Shown one piece after another: positions 43,720-53,078 of a stretch of 64,000 nucleotides of DNA (its first letter is position 1; every line of letters begins with the position of its first letter). The notes beneath the pieces are model-generated. The model was given only the letters and a program-made list of their open reading frames with translations, was not told the DNA's origin and did not search any database. The stretch covers positions 2,976,001-3,040,000 of the forward strand of contig NZ_CP042171.1 of the NCBI RefSeq assembly GCF_005938645.2, in the 5' to 3' direction. This DNA is from Pedobacter sp. KBS0701. GTDB lineage: Bacteria > Bacteroidota > Bacteroidia > Sphingobacteriales > Sphingobacteriaceae. A program made the position numbers and the translations under genes.

Positions 43720-46700
43720 TTAAACTGCCACCGGGTTCATGTGGATATCCAACTTGGCAAACTTTAACACCTCAATGCTTTGGAAGCCAAAATCTTCTAC
43801 TACTTTACCTAAAATGAGGTAACAGCCTTTTCCTTTAAAAGGATACATGGGTGTGGTATTAGGAAAATGGGTAGTATCAAAAAAATCGCCGTTTGCATCT
43901 AAAAAAGTTCCGAACCACATTTTTGTATTTTTAATGGTGTGTACCGTTTTTTCGCATACATAATTGCCTACCATTCTTACCGTTTTACCCAAATATTTAT
44001 GCATATCGGCTGCCATGGCATCGCCACGGTAAGGGGTTTTCAGAAAATCGAACATTTTATAATTGAGTGGATATCCCAACAACTCCAATTCAGTATAAGC
44101 GTTTTCTAATTCCGAATCGGCCAACGCGGGGAGCTGATAGGTTTTATAACTTAACTTAAAAAGTTCGGCATGGTTCACTTTTTTCTGTTTAAAACCAAGG
44201 TAATTATGCACGTCCCAAAGTAAGGTTTTCCGGTCTTTGCCGGTAAAACGTAATGCACCCAACCGGATTAAAATAATGGCCTGTTCTAACGAAATACAGG
44301 TCCGCTTTACAAAATCTTCGAGATCGATATACAAACCATTTGCAGTACGTTCCTGTGGAATAATTTTAATGATTTTTTCTTCTAAACCCTGAACAGCAAT
44401 AAAGCCCAGATAAACGTCGTCACCTTTAATATTCACTACTTCATCGCTATGGTTAACACAGGGTAAATGCACCCTGGCACCTGTTTTTTGCAGTTCGTGC
44501 ACGTAAACCCATCGACTGTAAAAACCACCATAGTTATTCAGCACCGCTACCATAAATTCCATGGGGTAATAGGTTTTGAGATACAAACTCTGATAGCTTT
44601 CTACCGCAAAAGAGGCTGAATGGGCTTTCGAAAAACTGTAACCGGCAAAAGAAGAAATCTGTCGCCAAACTTCGTTAACCAATTCTTCTGAATGGCCCTG
44701 GTGCCGGGCCGAAACCTTAAATTTGTTCACCAGTTCATCAAAAGCCAGCTTAGAGCGGTATTTACCGCTCATGGCTTTACGGAGGATATCGGCATCTGCC
44801 AGATCTAAGCCCGCAAAATAATGGCAAACTTTAATCACATCTTCCTGATAAACCATTACGCCATAAGTTTCGCTAAGCCGCTCTTTCATCACCTCACAGA
44901 GATACACCACTTTATCGGGCGCATGGTAACGCTCAATATACGATTTCATCATACCAGAACTGGCCACCCCGGGACGGATGATTGAACTGGCTGCCACCAG
45001 GGTAAGGTAGTTATCGCATTTCAGCTTTTTAAGCAGTTGCCGCATGGCTGGCGATTCGATGTAAAAACACCCGATGGGTTGCCCTTTTTTAAGGATATCG
45101 TTCAGTTTTTGATCTTTTTTAAAGGCTGGAAAATCATGGATATCAATAGCTCTGCCTTTATTCTTCTTGATCAATTGCACGGCTTCACGGATGTGGCCAA
45201 TACCCCGCTGACTTAAAATATCGAATTTTTCGTAACCAATGGCTTCGGCTTCGTACATATCCCATTGCACTGTTGGAAAACCTTTTGGCGGCATATCCAA
45301 TGCGGTATAATAGGTAATCGGTTCTTCAGAAATCAAAATTCCTCCTGCATGGATAGAACGTTGATTAGGCATACTTTTCATGTAGCGGTGTACAGCCAAA
45401 AGCTTCTGGTAAGTAGCATTAAGCAAATTTTCACGCTCTTTGGTGGGATCTGTAAAACTATCTATTTCGCCTTTGGGTAAACCTAAAACCTTACCAATCT
45501 CCCGGATAATTGCCCGGTCTTTGAAAGTGCTCATGGTACCCAAAAAAGCAACATGCCATTTAGGATAGCGTTCAAAAATATAACGCTGTATTACTTCTCT
45601 TTCATCCCATGAAAAATCGATGTCAAAATCTGGTGGGCTTGTCCGTTTTTCATGTAAAAACCGTTCGAAATACAAATCGAGATCAATCGGATCTACGTCG
45701 GTAATGCGCAAACAATAGGCTACAATGCTGTTGGCACCCGAACCGCGGCCCACGTGATAAAAACCCCGCTTATACATTGCATAATGTACTATATCGTAGG
45801 TAATGAGGAAATAGGCACAGAAATTTTTAAGCTCAATAATCCGCAGTTCCTTTTCCAAACGCTCGATGGCTATGGTATTGTTCTCTCCATAACGATACTT
45901 CAGTCCTTCTTCGGCCAATTCACGTAGCATTTTTCTATCACCCTCGAAACCTTCTTCGGTGTAAAAAAATTTATTTTTTGAAGAAGGTGTAGCCGTATCT
46001 TCGAAATAAACACTTAAATCGCAGCTATTGATCAGCTTTTGCGTGTTTTGAACAATAAAAGGATATTGCTCAAACTGTTGTGTAAGTTCAGCTTCAGGAA
46101 TCAGAAATTCATCGGGATTGCATTTTTGTTCCTCAACTACCTTACTTAAAAGAGTATTGAGTTCTATAGCCCTTAAATATTCATGCAACCGATAAGTAAT
46201 TTTGTCTCCTACCGTAACAGGATGCCACACCAGCAGTTTTTCTTTTTTGGCCAAAAGCGGATGTTTGTATAAAAGATTCAGCTGTTTTCCACGGATACCT
46301 ATATATTCGTTTGCTTTTAACGTTTGATTAAAAGCTTTATGAAAGGGATAAATAATGTATACATTTTCCATTTGGGGCGGAACCTCTGGCAATGGAAGGT
46401 TGTAGATGTTGTGGTGACTTAAAAATTCATTCAGCTCACGCATGCCTTCCCTGTTTTTGGCAATGCCTACGTATAACAACTTGTTATCGGTTCTAAATTC
46501 GATTCCGGCCACAGGTTTAATCTGATAAGGAATATTGCCCCTGTGTATTTCGTCGGCTTCTTTGGCAATGCCTTGCTTATAACACTCGCGAATAAACTCT
46601 ACTGCGCCGGTTGAGTTGTTAATATCGGTAAGGACCATTTGATGGATCCCTAAATGCCGTGCAGCAGCAATCAGCTGATCTATGCTCTGCGTACCATATT

Positions 46701-46734
46701 TCAGGCTGTAAGAAGAATGAACGTTCAAAAACAT
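43720..46734 (-). CDS. dnaE: DNA polymerase III alpha subunit, short (DnaE2/ImuC-like) form
   Basis: A 1004-residue C-family polymerase. It has an N-terminal PHP domain with degenerate metal ligands (FLNVHSSYSLKYG in place of the usual HxH) and the palm with GRGSGANSIVAYCL and the catalytic PPDFDIDFSWDER. The thumb/finger region includes GVMVYQEDVIKV and FSKAHSASFAVESY. It lacks about 150-400 C-terminal residues of the replicative enzyme. It starts 2 bp after the DinB gene, so both are in one operon, as in the mutagenic polymerase cassettes of many bacteria. It probably copies damaged DNA after an SOS-like signal; the main replicative DnaE should lie elsewhere. Confidence 0.92.
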   Translation of the reverse strand: MFLNVHSSYSLKYGTQSIDQLIAAARHLGIHQMVLTDINNSTGAVEFIRECYKQGIAKEADEIHRGNIPYQIKPVAGIEFRTDNKLLYVGIAKNREGMRELNEFLSHHNIYNLPLPEVPPQMENVYIIYPFHKAFNQTLKANEYIGIRGKQLNLLYKHPLLAKKEKLLVWHPVTVGDKITYRLHEYLRAIELNTLLSKVVEEQKCNPDEFLIPEAELTQQFEQYPFIVQNTQKLINSCDLSVYFEDTATPSSKNKFFYTEEGFEGDRKMLRELAEEGLKYRYGENNTIAIERLEKELRIIELKNFCAYFLITYDIVHYAMYKRGFYHVGRGSGANSIVAYCLRITDVDPIDLDLYFERFLHEKRTSPPDFDIDFSWDEREVIQRYIFERYPKWHVAFLGTMSTFKDRAIIREIGKVLGLPKGEIDSFTDPTKERENLLNATYQKLLAVHRYMKSMPNQRSIHAGGILISEEPITYYTALDMPPKGFPTVQWDMYEAEAIGYEKFDILSQRGIGHIREAVQLIKKNKGRAIDIHDFPAFKKDQKLNDILKKGQPIGCFYIESPAMRQLLKKLKCDNYLTLVAASSIIRPGVASSGMMKSYIERYHAPDKVVYLCEVMKERLSETYGVMVYQEDVIKVCHYFAGLDLADADILRKAMSGKYRSKLAFDELVNKFKVSARHQGHSEELVNEVWRQISSFAGYSFSKAHSASFAVESYQSLYLKTYYPMEFMVAVLNNYGGFYSRWVYVHELQKTGARVHLPCVNHSDEVVNIKGDDVYLGFIAVQGLEEKIIKIIPQERTANGLYIDLEDFVKRTCISLEQAIILIRLGALRFTGKDRKTLLWDVHNYLGFKQKKVNHAELFKLSYKTYQLPALADSELENAYTELELLGYPLNYKMFDFLKTPYRGDAMAADMHKYLGKTVRMVGNYVCEKTVHTIKNTKMWFGTFLDANGDFFDTTHFPNTTPMYPFKGKGCYLILGKVVEDFGFQSIEVLKFAKLDIHMNPVAV

Positions 46735-46736
46735 AA

Positions 46737-48047
46737 CTACTCGTAAGATTTGGAACCTGTTATTCCTTTTTCACTCATAAAACTTCTGATTTTCGAACGT
46801 TTCTTTATTTCCGGCTCTTCTTCTGCTTGGTTTTCGATTAAAATTTTCTTTTTACGGGGATTGTATTTAATTATTTTTCCTTTTTCATCGCGTGGTGGTT
46901 GGGTAACAATACAGGCTTTTACTACCGCTTCGGCACCATAGCTGTTACGCACCTTATCCATGGCCTGGTAAAGACTATACTCTTCTTCGGCGACATCATA
47001 TAAACCAATCTGTTCGTAACCACTCACCAGGTGCGAAAGTTTTACACCCACCAGGCGCAGCAGCATCCGTTTTGAATATACCTTTTCGAACAGGCTATGT
47101 GCTTTGCTAATCAGAAATGAATCGAGCGAGGTATAAGGAATCCGCTCCTGCTGGGTAACGGTTTCGAAATTGGTGTAACGCACGGTTACAGTAATACAGG
47201 CAGTTAGTTTTTTCTGATTACGCAACTGAAAGGTTAGTCCGCTAACCATTCCGGTTATAATAGCCTTTAATTTAGCCATATCCATGGTATCACTTTCGAA
47301 AGTGGCCTGTGTACCAATTGATTTTCTTTCGCGGTAAGGTACCACAGGCGAAAGGTCGATCCCGTTTGCTTTTTGCCATAAACTTAAACCATGCTGTCCC
47401 AAAATTTTAAACATGAGCTGTTGTGGTATCTGCGTAAGCGTAAGGATTTCGCGAACCCCCATTTCGCTTAGTTTTTTATAAGTAGCATGACCAATACCCG
47501 GAATTTTATGAATAGCCAAAGGATCGAGAAAGGGCCGCAACTCAGGAAAAGTAACCTGCCGTTCGCCACCAGGTTTAGATTCGTTCGTGGCTATTTTGGC
47601 TACGGTTTTATTGATCGACAGGCCGAAGGAAATAGGCAATTTCATTTCTTTAATAATAGTTTGCCGGAGTTCTGACGCGAATTTCATACAACCAAAAAAG
47701 CGGTCCATGCCCGTCATATCGATATAATGTTCGTCGATACTCGCTTTCTCGAAAAGAGGAACTTTATCGGTGATGATTTCGGTAATCTCGTGCGATGCCC
47801 TGGAATATTCTTCCATATCACCTTTTAAAAATATAGCCTGGGGGCAGAGCAATTTTGCGGTACGGCCCGGCATGGCGGAGTGAATACCATATTTACGGGC
47901 TTCGTAACTGCAAGAGGCCACCACGCCCCTATCGCCACCACCCCCAATAATTACGGGTTTACCCAGCAATTTGGGATTTTTTCTGATTTCTACCGATACA
48001 AAAAATGCATCCTGATCCATATGAATAATCTGCCTTTCTTTATCCAT
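46737..48047 (-). CDS. dinB: DNA polymerase IV-like Y-family polymerase
   Basis: A 436-residue Y-family polymerase, longer than E. coli DinB by about 85 residues at the basic C-terminus. The palm carries IIHMDQDAFFVSVE and the catalytic pair in KASIDEHYID. FGLSINKTVAKIATNESKPGG and HKIPGIGHATYKKL (helix-hairpin-helix) follow. It starts the operon with the short DnaE. Two copies of the palindrome ACTAA-N5-TTAGT lie 37-104 bp upstream of its ATG and are candidate repressor sites. Confidence 0.93.
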   Translation of the reverse strand: MDKERQIIHMDQDAFFVSVEIRKNPKLLGKPVIIGGGGDRGVVASCSYEARKYGIHSAMPGRTAKLLCPQAIFLKGDMEEYSRASHEITEIITDKVPLFEKASIDEHYIDMTGMDRFFGCMKFASELRQTIIKEMKLPISFGLSINKTVAKIATNESKPGGERQVTFPELRPFLDPLAIHKIPGIGHATYKKLSEMGVREILTLTQIPQQLMFKILGQHGLSLWQKANGIDLSPVVPYRERKSIGTQATFESDTMDMAKLKAIITGMVSGLTFQLRNQKKLTACITVTVRYTNFETVTQQERIPYTSLDSFLISKAHSLFEKVYSKRMLLRLVGVKLSHLVSGYEQIGLYDVAEEEYSLYQAMDKVRNSYGAEAVVKACIVTQPPRDEKGKIIKYNPRKKKILIENQAEEEPEIKKRSKIRSFMSEKGITGSKSYE

Positions 48048-48083
48048 TCTAGTATTATAAGGGGGATGATTAAAATCAAAATT

Positions 48084-48151
48084 ACTAATATTTTTAGTTA
48101 ATTAAAGATTCTGAAAAGATAAATTTTCAACAAAATACTAACAATATTAGT
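48084..48151 (-). promoter_or_regulatory. Two ACTAA-N5-TTAGT palindromes upstream of dinB-dnaE
   Basis: ACTAATATTTTTAGT at 48084-48098 and ACTAACAATATTAGT at 48137-48151 share the half-sites ACTAA and TTAGT with a 5-bp spacer. Their centres are 53 bp apart, close to five helical turns. Position and symmetry suggest a repressor operator for the damage-response operon. The regulator is unknown. Confidence 0.5.
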
Positions 48152-48600
48152 TTTTTTACCCTTTGCGTTATGCTTAGGAAAATAGGTTCAGATTAAAAAA
48201 CGATTGATATTTATGGGGAAATCAAAGCGATGTTGCGTGCGCACACGAATCCAGGAAATAGGATAGTAACTATATAAGGTATTTAAGAACGTGTAAGTTT
48301 ATTCGATTTTAGTGAGTAAACTATTCCATCATCCATTTTACATCATTTCTGATCATTAAGTAGAAGATAAAATGTATTCATCTATAATCACAGATATCTT
48401 AATCTCAATTAACTAAATAAATACACTTGTTACCAGATAACTTGATTTTTTATACTAAGCAATATCAGGTATAATACTTATATAACCGTTCATTTTAAAT
48501 AATCTGAAATTATTTTAGTCAGAACTATAGCTTTAGCTTAGCGAATTAAATAAAACTTTGTCTGTTTTAGAATGTTAAATTAGTAACAAATATTTAATCT
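48152..48600. other. Non-coding stretch, nothing recognised
   Basis: AT-rich divergent region between the dinB operon and the small gene at 48601. It should contain the promoter of the latter. No repeat or RNA is evident. Confidence 0.4.
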
Positions 48601-48786
48601 ATGAAAACTAAAGACAATAAAAACACAGATAAAAAAGAGCATAAAAGCGAAGGAAGCTCAAAAGAAAAGGCTTCCTTCGATCAAAATGGGAAGGGTTCTT
48701 CAGATAAATTTGGTCAGGCTGGCTCTACACCTAATGAATCAGGAGCGAGTGGGCCTGGTACTGTAGATAAAAGCAAAAAAGCTTAG
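48601..48786 (+). CDS. Small hydrophilic Lys/Ser/Gly-rich protein
   Basis: A 61-residue product starting MKTKDNKNTDKKEHKSEG, with no hydrophobic segment and a Ser/Gly-rich second half (GQAGSTPNESGASGPG). It appears disordered, as do small stress proteins in related bacteria. It is isolated and followed directly by a strong terminator. No family is recognised. Confidence 0.6.
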   Translation: MKTKDNKNTDKKEHKSEGSSKEKASFDQNGKGSSDKFGQAGSTPNESGASGPGTVDKSKKA

Positions 48787-48820
48787 AAAGATAAAAGAGT
48801 ATTATACTCTTTTATCTTTC
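48786..48820. terminator. Bidirectional terminator
   Basis: A perfect 17-bp inverted repeat GAAAGATAAAAGAGTAT / ATACTCTTTTATCTTTC around one T, between convergent genes. It overlaps the last codons of the response regulator on the minus strand and the stop codon of the small gene on the plus strand. Confidence 0.8.
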
Positions 48821-49459
48821 ATAAATGCTCATCTTTTCAGCTAGCTCTATAATGCTTTTTATTTTCAGCTTTTGAAAAAGTCTCAATTTATACGTACTTA
48901 CTGTACCCATTTGAAGCTTTAACTGATTAGAAATTTCCAATACACCAATACCTTTTGTTAAAAGTTCTGCCACTTCAAGTTCTCTGCCTGAAAGTTTAGT
49001 GAAAGGATTATCGGCATCATTACCCAATATGCTGTTGAACATATTCTCTTTAACATTTCTGCTCGAATAGCGGCTGCCAGCTAAAATTGTCGTAATTGCA
49101 GTCACGATTTCCGATTCTTCAGCATTTTTGGTCAGGTAACCAGAAGCACCCGATTTTAAATAAGGTACAGCATAAATATTTTCATTTAGAGACGAAAATA
49201 CCAGGATTTTAGCGTTGGGCTGTACCAACTTAATTTGATCGATTACCTTAAGGTTATTACCTCCAGGCAAGTTTACATCAATGATGATTAAACTTGGTGA
49301 TTTTTCTACTTCCACAAGCGCCTGCTCTAGCGTGGATGCATGAATGATTTCAACACCAGGCCAAAAGTCTGATATTAAACCTTTTAAGCCACGGCGGATG
49401 ATTTCATGATCATCAGCGATGAGCACAGTGAAAGTACTTACGGCATTTTTTGTTTTCAT
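48812..49459 (-). CDS. NarL/FixJ-type response regulator
   Basis: About 215 residues from ATG at 49459 (the frame is open to ATG 49480). Receiver: VLIADDHEIIRRGLKGLI, phospho-acceptor in SLIIIDVNLPGG, LVFSSLNENIY, and the Lys in GYLTKNA. C-terminal LuxR helix-turn-helix: LSGRELEVAELLTKGIGVLE, then GTVSTYKLRLFQKL. No kinase gene is next to it, so it is an orphan regulator. Targets unknown. Its end runs into a terminator hairpin. Confidence 0.93.
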   Translation of the reverse strand: MKTKNAVSTFTVLIADDHEIIRRGLKGLISDFWPGVEIIHASTLEQALVEVEKSPSLIIIDVNLPGGNNLKVIDQIKLVQPNAKILVFSSLNENIYAVPYLKSGASGYLTKNAEESEIVTAITTILAGSRYSSRNVKENMFNSILGNDADNPFTKLSGRELEVAELLTKGIGVLEISNQLKLQMGTVSTYKLRLFQKLKIKSIIELAEKMSIYER

Positions 49460-49480
49460 TATATTAAGGATATTCTGCAA

Positions 49481-50068
49481 GTTAGTAAAAAGTTATTTTT
49501 TTTACGCAATTGTAGTTAATTTTTCGCTTAAATATGTAAATATTATTATACACATTTCAACAATTTTGTTTAATAATATTAAGAGTTACCAATGTAATGT
49601 TCAACTCAACCCAAGAATATGATGAGGAAATCTCATGCTTTTCACGGCTATAGCCTTTGTAATCGCCAATTGAGCAAGGGTAACAGAAAATATTTTTGTT
49701 AATAGTCAATAGTACAAATAAAGATTTAGTAAGCCTCAAAACACCTCGACCTGTAATCAATACTGCCTATATTATGGTAATTAAACAGGCAATGTTTGGC
49801 CTGAAGTCATACCCAAATGCCTGACTGTGCCCACAACACTAATCGTTTTAATGTTGGTATTAATCGAATTTTGGCAACCAGATGAACAAAAACAAGGGAA
49901 GTCAGTTTAGTTATGAGACCCTAAGTTGGTTGTCTCAATTTTTAATGAGTGCCCGCACGTATCAGCGTACTATCGATTTTCTTGCACCCCTCGAATACCT
50001 GTAGTATTTTCTTAGACACGATGATTCCGTTTGCACATGATAGTGACTACCGGAAATTTGAAAAATGA
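49481..50068. other. Non-coding stretch, nothing recognised
   Basis: Frames here are short and not protein-like. There is no tRNA, repeat or clear terminator. It includes the upstream region of the response regulator gene. Confidence 0.4.
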
Positions 50069-50683
50069 TTAGATCTTAGCCCGGATACGACTGAGTGTTT
50101 CCAGCCTGATGGCCAGAAAGGATGCGATGTGTTTTAAGGAAACTCGGTTTATCAGGTCAGGAAAAGAAACCAGAAATCGTTTATATCTTTTTTCTGCAGA
50201 AGAAATCCTACAAAGATAGGCACGCTCCTCTGCCGAACGGTAATATAACTCCATCATTTTTCTGCCCACAATGTTGGCTTCAGCGAAGTTTTCAAACAGG
50301 TAATCTGACAATACATGCGGAATGGCAATTAAATCCACATCTTCCAACGCCTGCAAATACTCTTCCGAATCACCTTCTACCCATAAATTACGTATTGTTC
50401 CCACCACTTCATTTTCTTTTGCAATCCAGGTGGTAATTTCGGTACTTCCATCTTTTATAAATCCCCTCACCACCCCTTTTACAATCAAAAATAAAAATTT
50501 ATTGCGGTCAACCGGAGAAACCAGGTATTTGTTCTTTTTATAACTAATCGGAAATGTATGCTGGTTAATGCGCCTTTCTATTTCATCATTTAGTGGATGA
50601 AACTTTTTAAAAACATCAATTAAAGGCGAAAAATTATTATATTTCTTCCACCTCTCCTCATCAGATAAGTTAACTGCGATCAT
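50069..50683 (-). CDS. Crp/Fnr-family transcriptional regulator
   Basis: A 204-residue protein with a cyclic-nucleotide-binding-like domain (FLFLIVKGVVRGFIKDGSTE, then TTWIAKENEVVG and an aromatic/acid loop DVDLIAIPH). A C-terminal winged helix-turn-helix follows (FPDLINRVSLKHIASFLAI and RLETLSRIRAKI). Members with this ending are common in Bacteroidota and usually do not bind cAMP in the E. coli manner. Single gene; the target is unknown. Confidence 0.88.
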   Translation of the reverse strand: MIAVNLSDEERWKKYNNFSPLIDVFKKFHPLNDEIERRINQHTFPISYKKNKYLVSPVDRNKFLFLIVKGVVRGFIKDGSTEITTWIAKENEVVGTIRNLWVEGDSEEYLQALEDVDLIAIPHVLSDYLFENFAEANIVGRKMMELYYRSAEERAYLCRISSAEKRYKRFLVSFPDLINRVSLKHIASFLAIRLETLSRIRAKI

Positions 50684-50799
50684 AGAAATTACCGTTTGGA
50701 TAGACGATTTTCTCTTTTAAGTAAGAGAATCACTACGTAATAATAAGAACATTGATTTTAAAAAAGAAGTTTTTATTTATTTATAAATTTAAAAACACC

Positions 50800-51639
50800 C
50801 TAAAACTCCTTTTCAACGCCAAGACCAAATAAAGCAAAGTCATATTTAACCGGATCTAAAGGATCAAATTCCTTTAAATGAGTGGTTAATTCTACGGCTG
50901 TTAACCAATCTGTTTGCTTCCGGTTAATGAGACCGAGCAAGCGCCCTACCCTATCTACATGCACATCGCATGGGCAAATCAGATCTTTAGATTTTAACGT
51001 ATTCCAGATCCCAAAATCAACACCTTTATCATCAGCCCTGACCATCCACCTTAAAAACATGTTCAAGCGCTTGCACGTCGATTTTTGTTGCGGTGAAGAA
51101 ATGTGTTTCTTAGTACGGTGCGGAAAATCTTCCAATGAGAAAAAATAGGACCTGAAATGGTTCAATGCCTGCTCAATCGTAAAATGGAGATCAGCGATAG
51201 AAGAAACTTCTACACTCCGCTTTGTTGAAGAAATTTCCAGGTATTCAGATCTAAAAATATCCTGTTGAGGAATAAAGGCCTGCTCCAGGCTATCAAAATT
51301 TTGATAATGCTGTTTAAAAAACGAGATAAAATAGAGTAGATCCGTATCGTTAAAGGTGCGATGTTTAAAATTTAGCAAACGCCTTAAATCATCATCACTG
51401 TGGTGAATCACAAAATCGTGGGGTGCATTATCCATCCGTTCAAGCAACTCCCGACATTTATTGATAATCGTCTTCCGTTGCCCCCAGGCCAAAACCGCAG
51501 CAAAAAAACCTGAAATTTCAATATCCTGCTTTTTCTCGAAAAGATGCGGAATACAAACCGGATCGTTTGCTATAAAATCAGGCTGATTATACTGTTCAAC
51601 TTTGCTATCAAGAAAATTTTTCAGCTCCAGAAATTGCAT
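50800..51639 (-). CDS. TIGR02757 family protein
   Basis: A 279-residue cytoplasmic protein of the conserved TIGR02757 family of Bacteroidota, defined by parts such as DPVCIPHLFEKKQDIEISGF, AAVLAWGQRKTIINK, RLNMFLRWMVRADDKGVDFG and the CDVHVDRVGRLLGL motif near the C-terminus. The LRWMVR and HVDRV segments resemble helix-hairpin-helix DNA-glycosylase-like proteins, but the catalytic function is not established. Length is normal. Confidence 0.85.
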   Translation of the reverse strand: MQFLELKNFLDSKVEQYNQPDFIANDPVCIPHLFEKKQDIEISGFFAAVLAWGQRKTIINKCRELLERMDNAPHDFVIHHSDDDLRRLLNFKHRTFNDTDLLYFISFFKQHYQNFDSLEQAFIPQQDIFRSEYLEISSTKRSVEVSSIADLHFTIEQALNHFRSYFFSLEDFPHRTKKHISSPQQKSTCKRLNMFLRWMVRADDKGVDFGIWNTLKSKDLICPCDVHVDRVGRLLGLINRKQTDWLTAVELTTHLKEFDPLDPVKYDFALFGLGVEKEF

Positions 51640-51806
51640 ATAAGTAATTATTTAAACGAAAATAGCAGCACAACGTTGGCCACCTAAACCGGATTGAAAC
51701 GGTATCCTTTTTTGTTTTGCAGATTTTAATGAAGCAGGTACTTCAACAAAAAAGATTTAGTGTAAAGCCGGACAAATATTAAATTATAGAACTGAACTGG
51801 CTTTAC

Positions 51807-51848
51807 AAAAAAATTAAAAACCGGGCAAATACTGATCATAATGCCCGA
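51807..51848 (-). terminator. Probable terminator after trans-sulfuration gene
   Basis: On the minus strand a stem CGGGC / GCCCG, with an inner partly symmetric loop, is followed by GGTTTTTAATTTTTTTG. It lies directly after the stop codon of the gene at 51857. Confidence 0.5.
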
Positions 51849-51856
51849 TTGAAATT

Positions 51857-52996
51857 TTATGCCAATGCCCTTTCCAGGTCTTCTAAAAGATCATCGATAT
51901 CCTCTACCCCAACACTTAAACGAAGTAAGTTATCGGTAACACCAACCTTTTCTCTCTCCTCTTTCGGAATAGAGCCATGTGTCATGGTAGCCGGATGATT
52001 GATCAGTGACTCTACCCCACCTAAAGATTCAGCAAGCGTAAATACTTTAAAATTAGAGGAGATTTTGAAAGTTTCTTCCAAATCAGCTCCTTTCAGGGTA
52101 ATCGAAATCATACCTCCAAAACCACGCATCTGCTTTTTAGCAATGTCATGATTAGGGTGATCTTCAAAACCCGGCCAATAGATTTTATCAACTTTTGGAT
52201 GTGTTTTTAAATAATGCGCAATACGTTCCCCATTTTCGCAATGTGCTTTCATCCTTAAATGAAGTGTTTTAATTCCCCTCAAAACCAGGAAAGCATCTTG
52301 TGGACCAGGCGTTGCACCACAGGCATTGTAAATAAACCAAAGGTCTTTATACAATTGTTCATCATTGGTTACCAAAGCGCCCATCACCACATCAGAGTGA
52401 CCGCCAATATATTTGGTTACCGAGTGCATTACAATATCGGCGCCTAAATCGATAGGGTTCTGCAGGTACGGCGACGCAAAAGTATTATCAACTGTCAATA
52501 TTAAATTTTTCTCTTTGGTGATTTTTGCTACACCTTCAATGTCGATAATCTGCATCGTTGGATTGGTAGGTGTTTCTATCCATACCAGTTTCGTCTTATC
52601 GTTAATATACGGCAGCATATTCTCTGGCTTAGAAAGATCCAGAAAATGAAATTTGATCCCGTATTTGGTATAGATTTTAGTAAAAATGCGGTAAGAACCA
52701 CCATAAAGATCATTTCCGGTAATTACTTCATCGCCTGGCTGTAATAATTTCAGTACGGCATCTGTAGCGCCCATTCCACTCGAAAATGCCAGACCATATT
52801 TAGCATTTTCCAAAGCAGCTAAACAATCTTCCAGAGCTTTACGCGTTGGATTGGTACCTCTCGAATACTCGTACCCTTTGTTATCTCCAGGAGATTTTTG
52901 CCAATAGGTAGAGGTTTGATATATTGGTGTCATTACAGCACCTGTTGTTGGATCAGGCTCCTGGCCTGCATGTATGGCTTTAGTTGCGAATTTCAT
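51857..52996 (-). CDS. Trans-sulfuration enzyme (cystathionine gamma-synthase/lyase family)
   Basis: A 379-residue PLP enzyme of the Cys/Met metabolism family. The substrate and cofactor motifs are YEYSRGTNPTRKALE, FSSGMGATDAV, IETPTNPTMQIIDI and the PLP-binding Lys K195 in HSVTKYIGGHSDV. The end SLGGVESLINHPATMTHG is diagnostic. Synthase (methionine synthesis) and lyase (cysteine synthesis) activities cannot be separated by eye. It is followed by an unusual inverted repeat and the proS gene on the same strand. Confidence 0.92.
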   Translation of the reverse strand: MKFATKAIHAGQEPDPTTGAVMTPIYQTSTYWQKSPGDNKGYEYSRGTNPTRKALEDCLAALENAKYGLAFSSGMGATDAVLKLLQPGDEVITGNDLYGGSYRIFTKIYTKYGIKFHFLDLSKPENMLPYINDKTKLVWIETPTNPTMQIIDIEGVAKITKEKNLILTVDNTFASPYLQNPIDLGADIVMHSVTKYIGGHSDVVMGALVTNDEQLYKDLWFIYNACGATPGPQDAFLVLRGIKTLHLRMKAHCENGERIAHYLKTHPKVDKIYWPGFEDHPNHDIAKKQMRGFGGMISITLKGADLEETFKISSNFKVFTLAESLGGVESLINHPATMTHGSIPKEEREKVGVTDNLLRLSVGVEDIDDLLEDLERALA

Positions 52997-53004
52997 TTTT
53001 TTTA

Positions 53005-53076
53005 AGATTTGAGATGTGAGAAGCTGGATTTGAGACAGGAGATGTGAGATTACATCTCATCTCAAATCTCAAATCT
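53005..53076. repeat. Imperfect inverted/direct repeat between metabolic genes
   Basis: AGATTTGAGA at 53005-53014 pairs with TCTCAAATCT at 53067-53076. The inner part carries further copies of GATTTGAGA, GAGATGTGAGA and CATCTCATCTCAAATC. It is a short, self-complementary dispersed repeat filling the gap between the two genes; it may act as a terminator for proS. Confidence 0.6.
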
Positions 53077-53078
53077 AC

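Noticed and set aside
53005..53076. Possible T-box or SAM riboswitch near metabolic and tRNA-synthetase genes
   Set aside because: The sequence is only an internally repeated palindrome, at the wrong end of proS, with no T-box or S-box core motifs.
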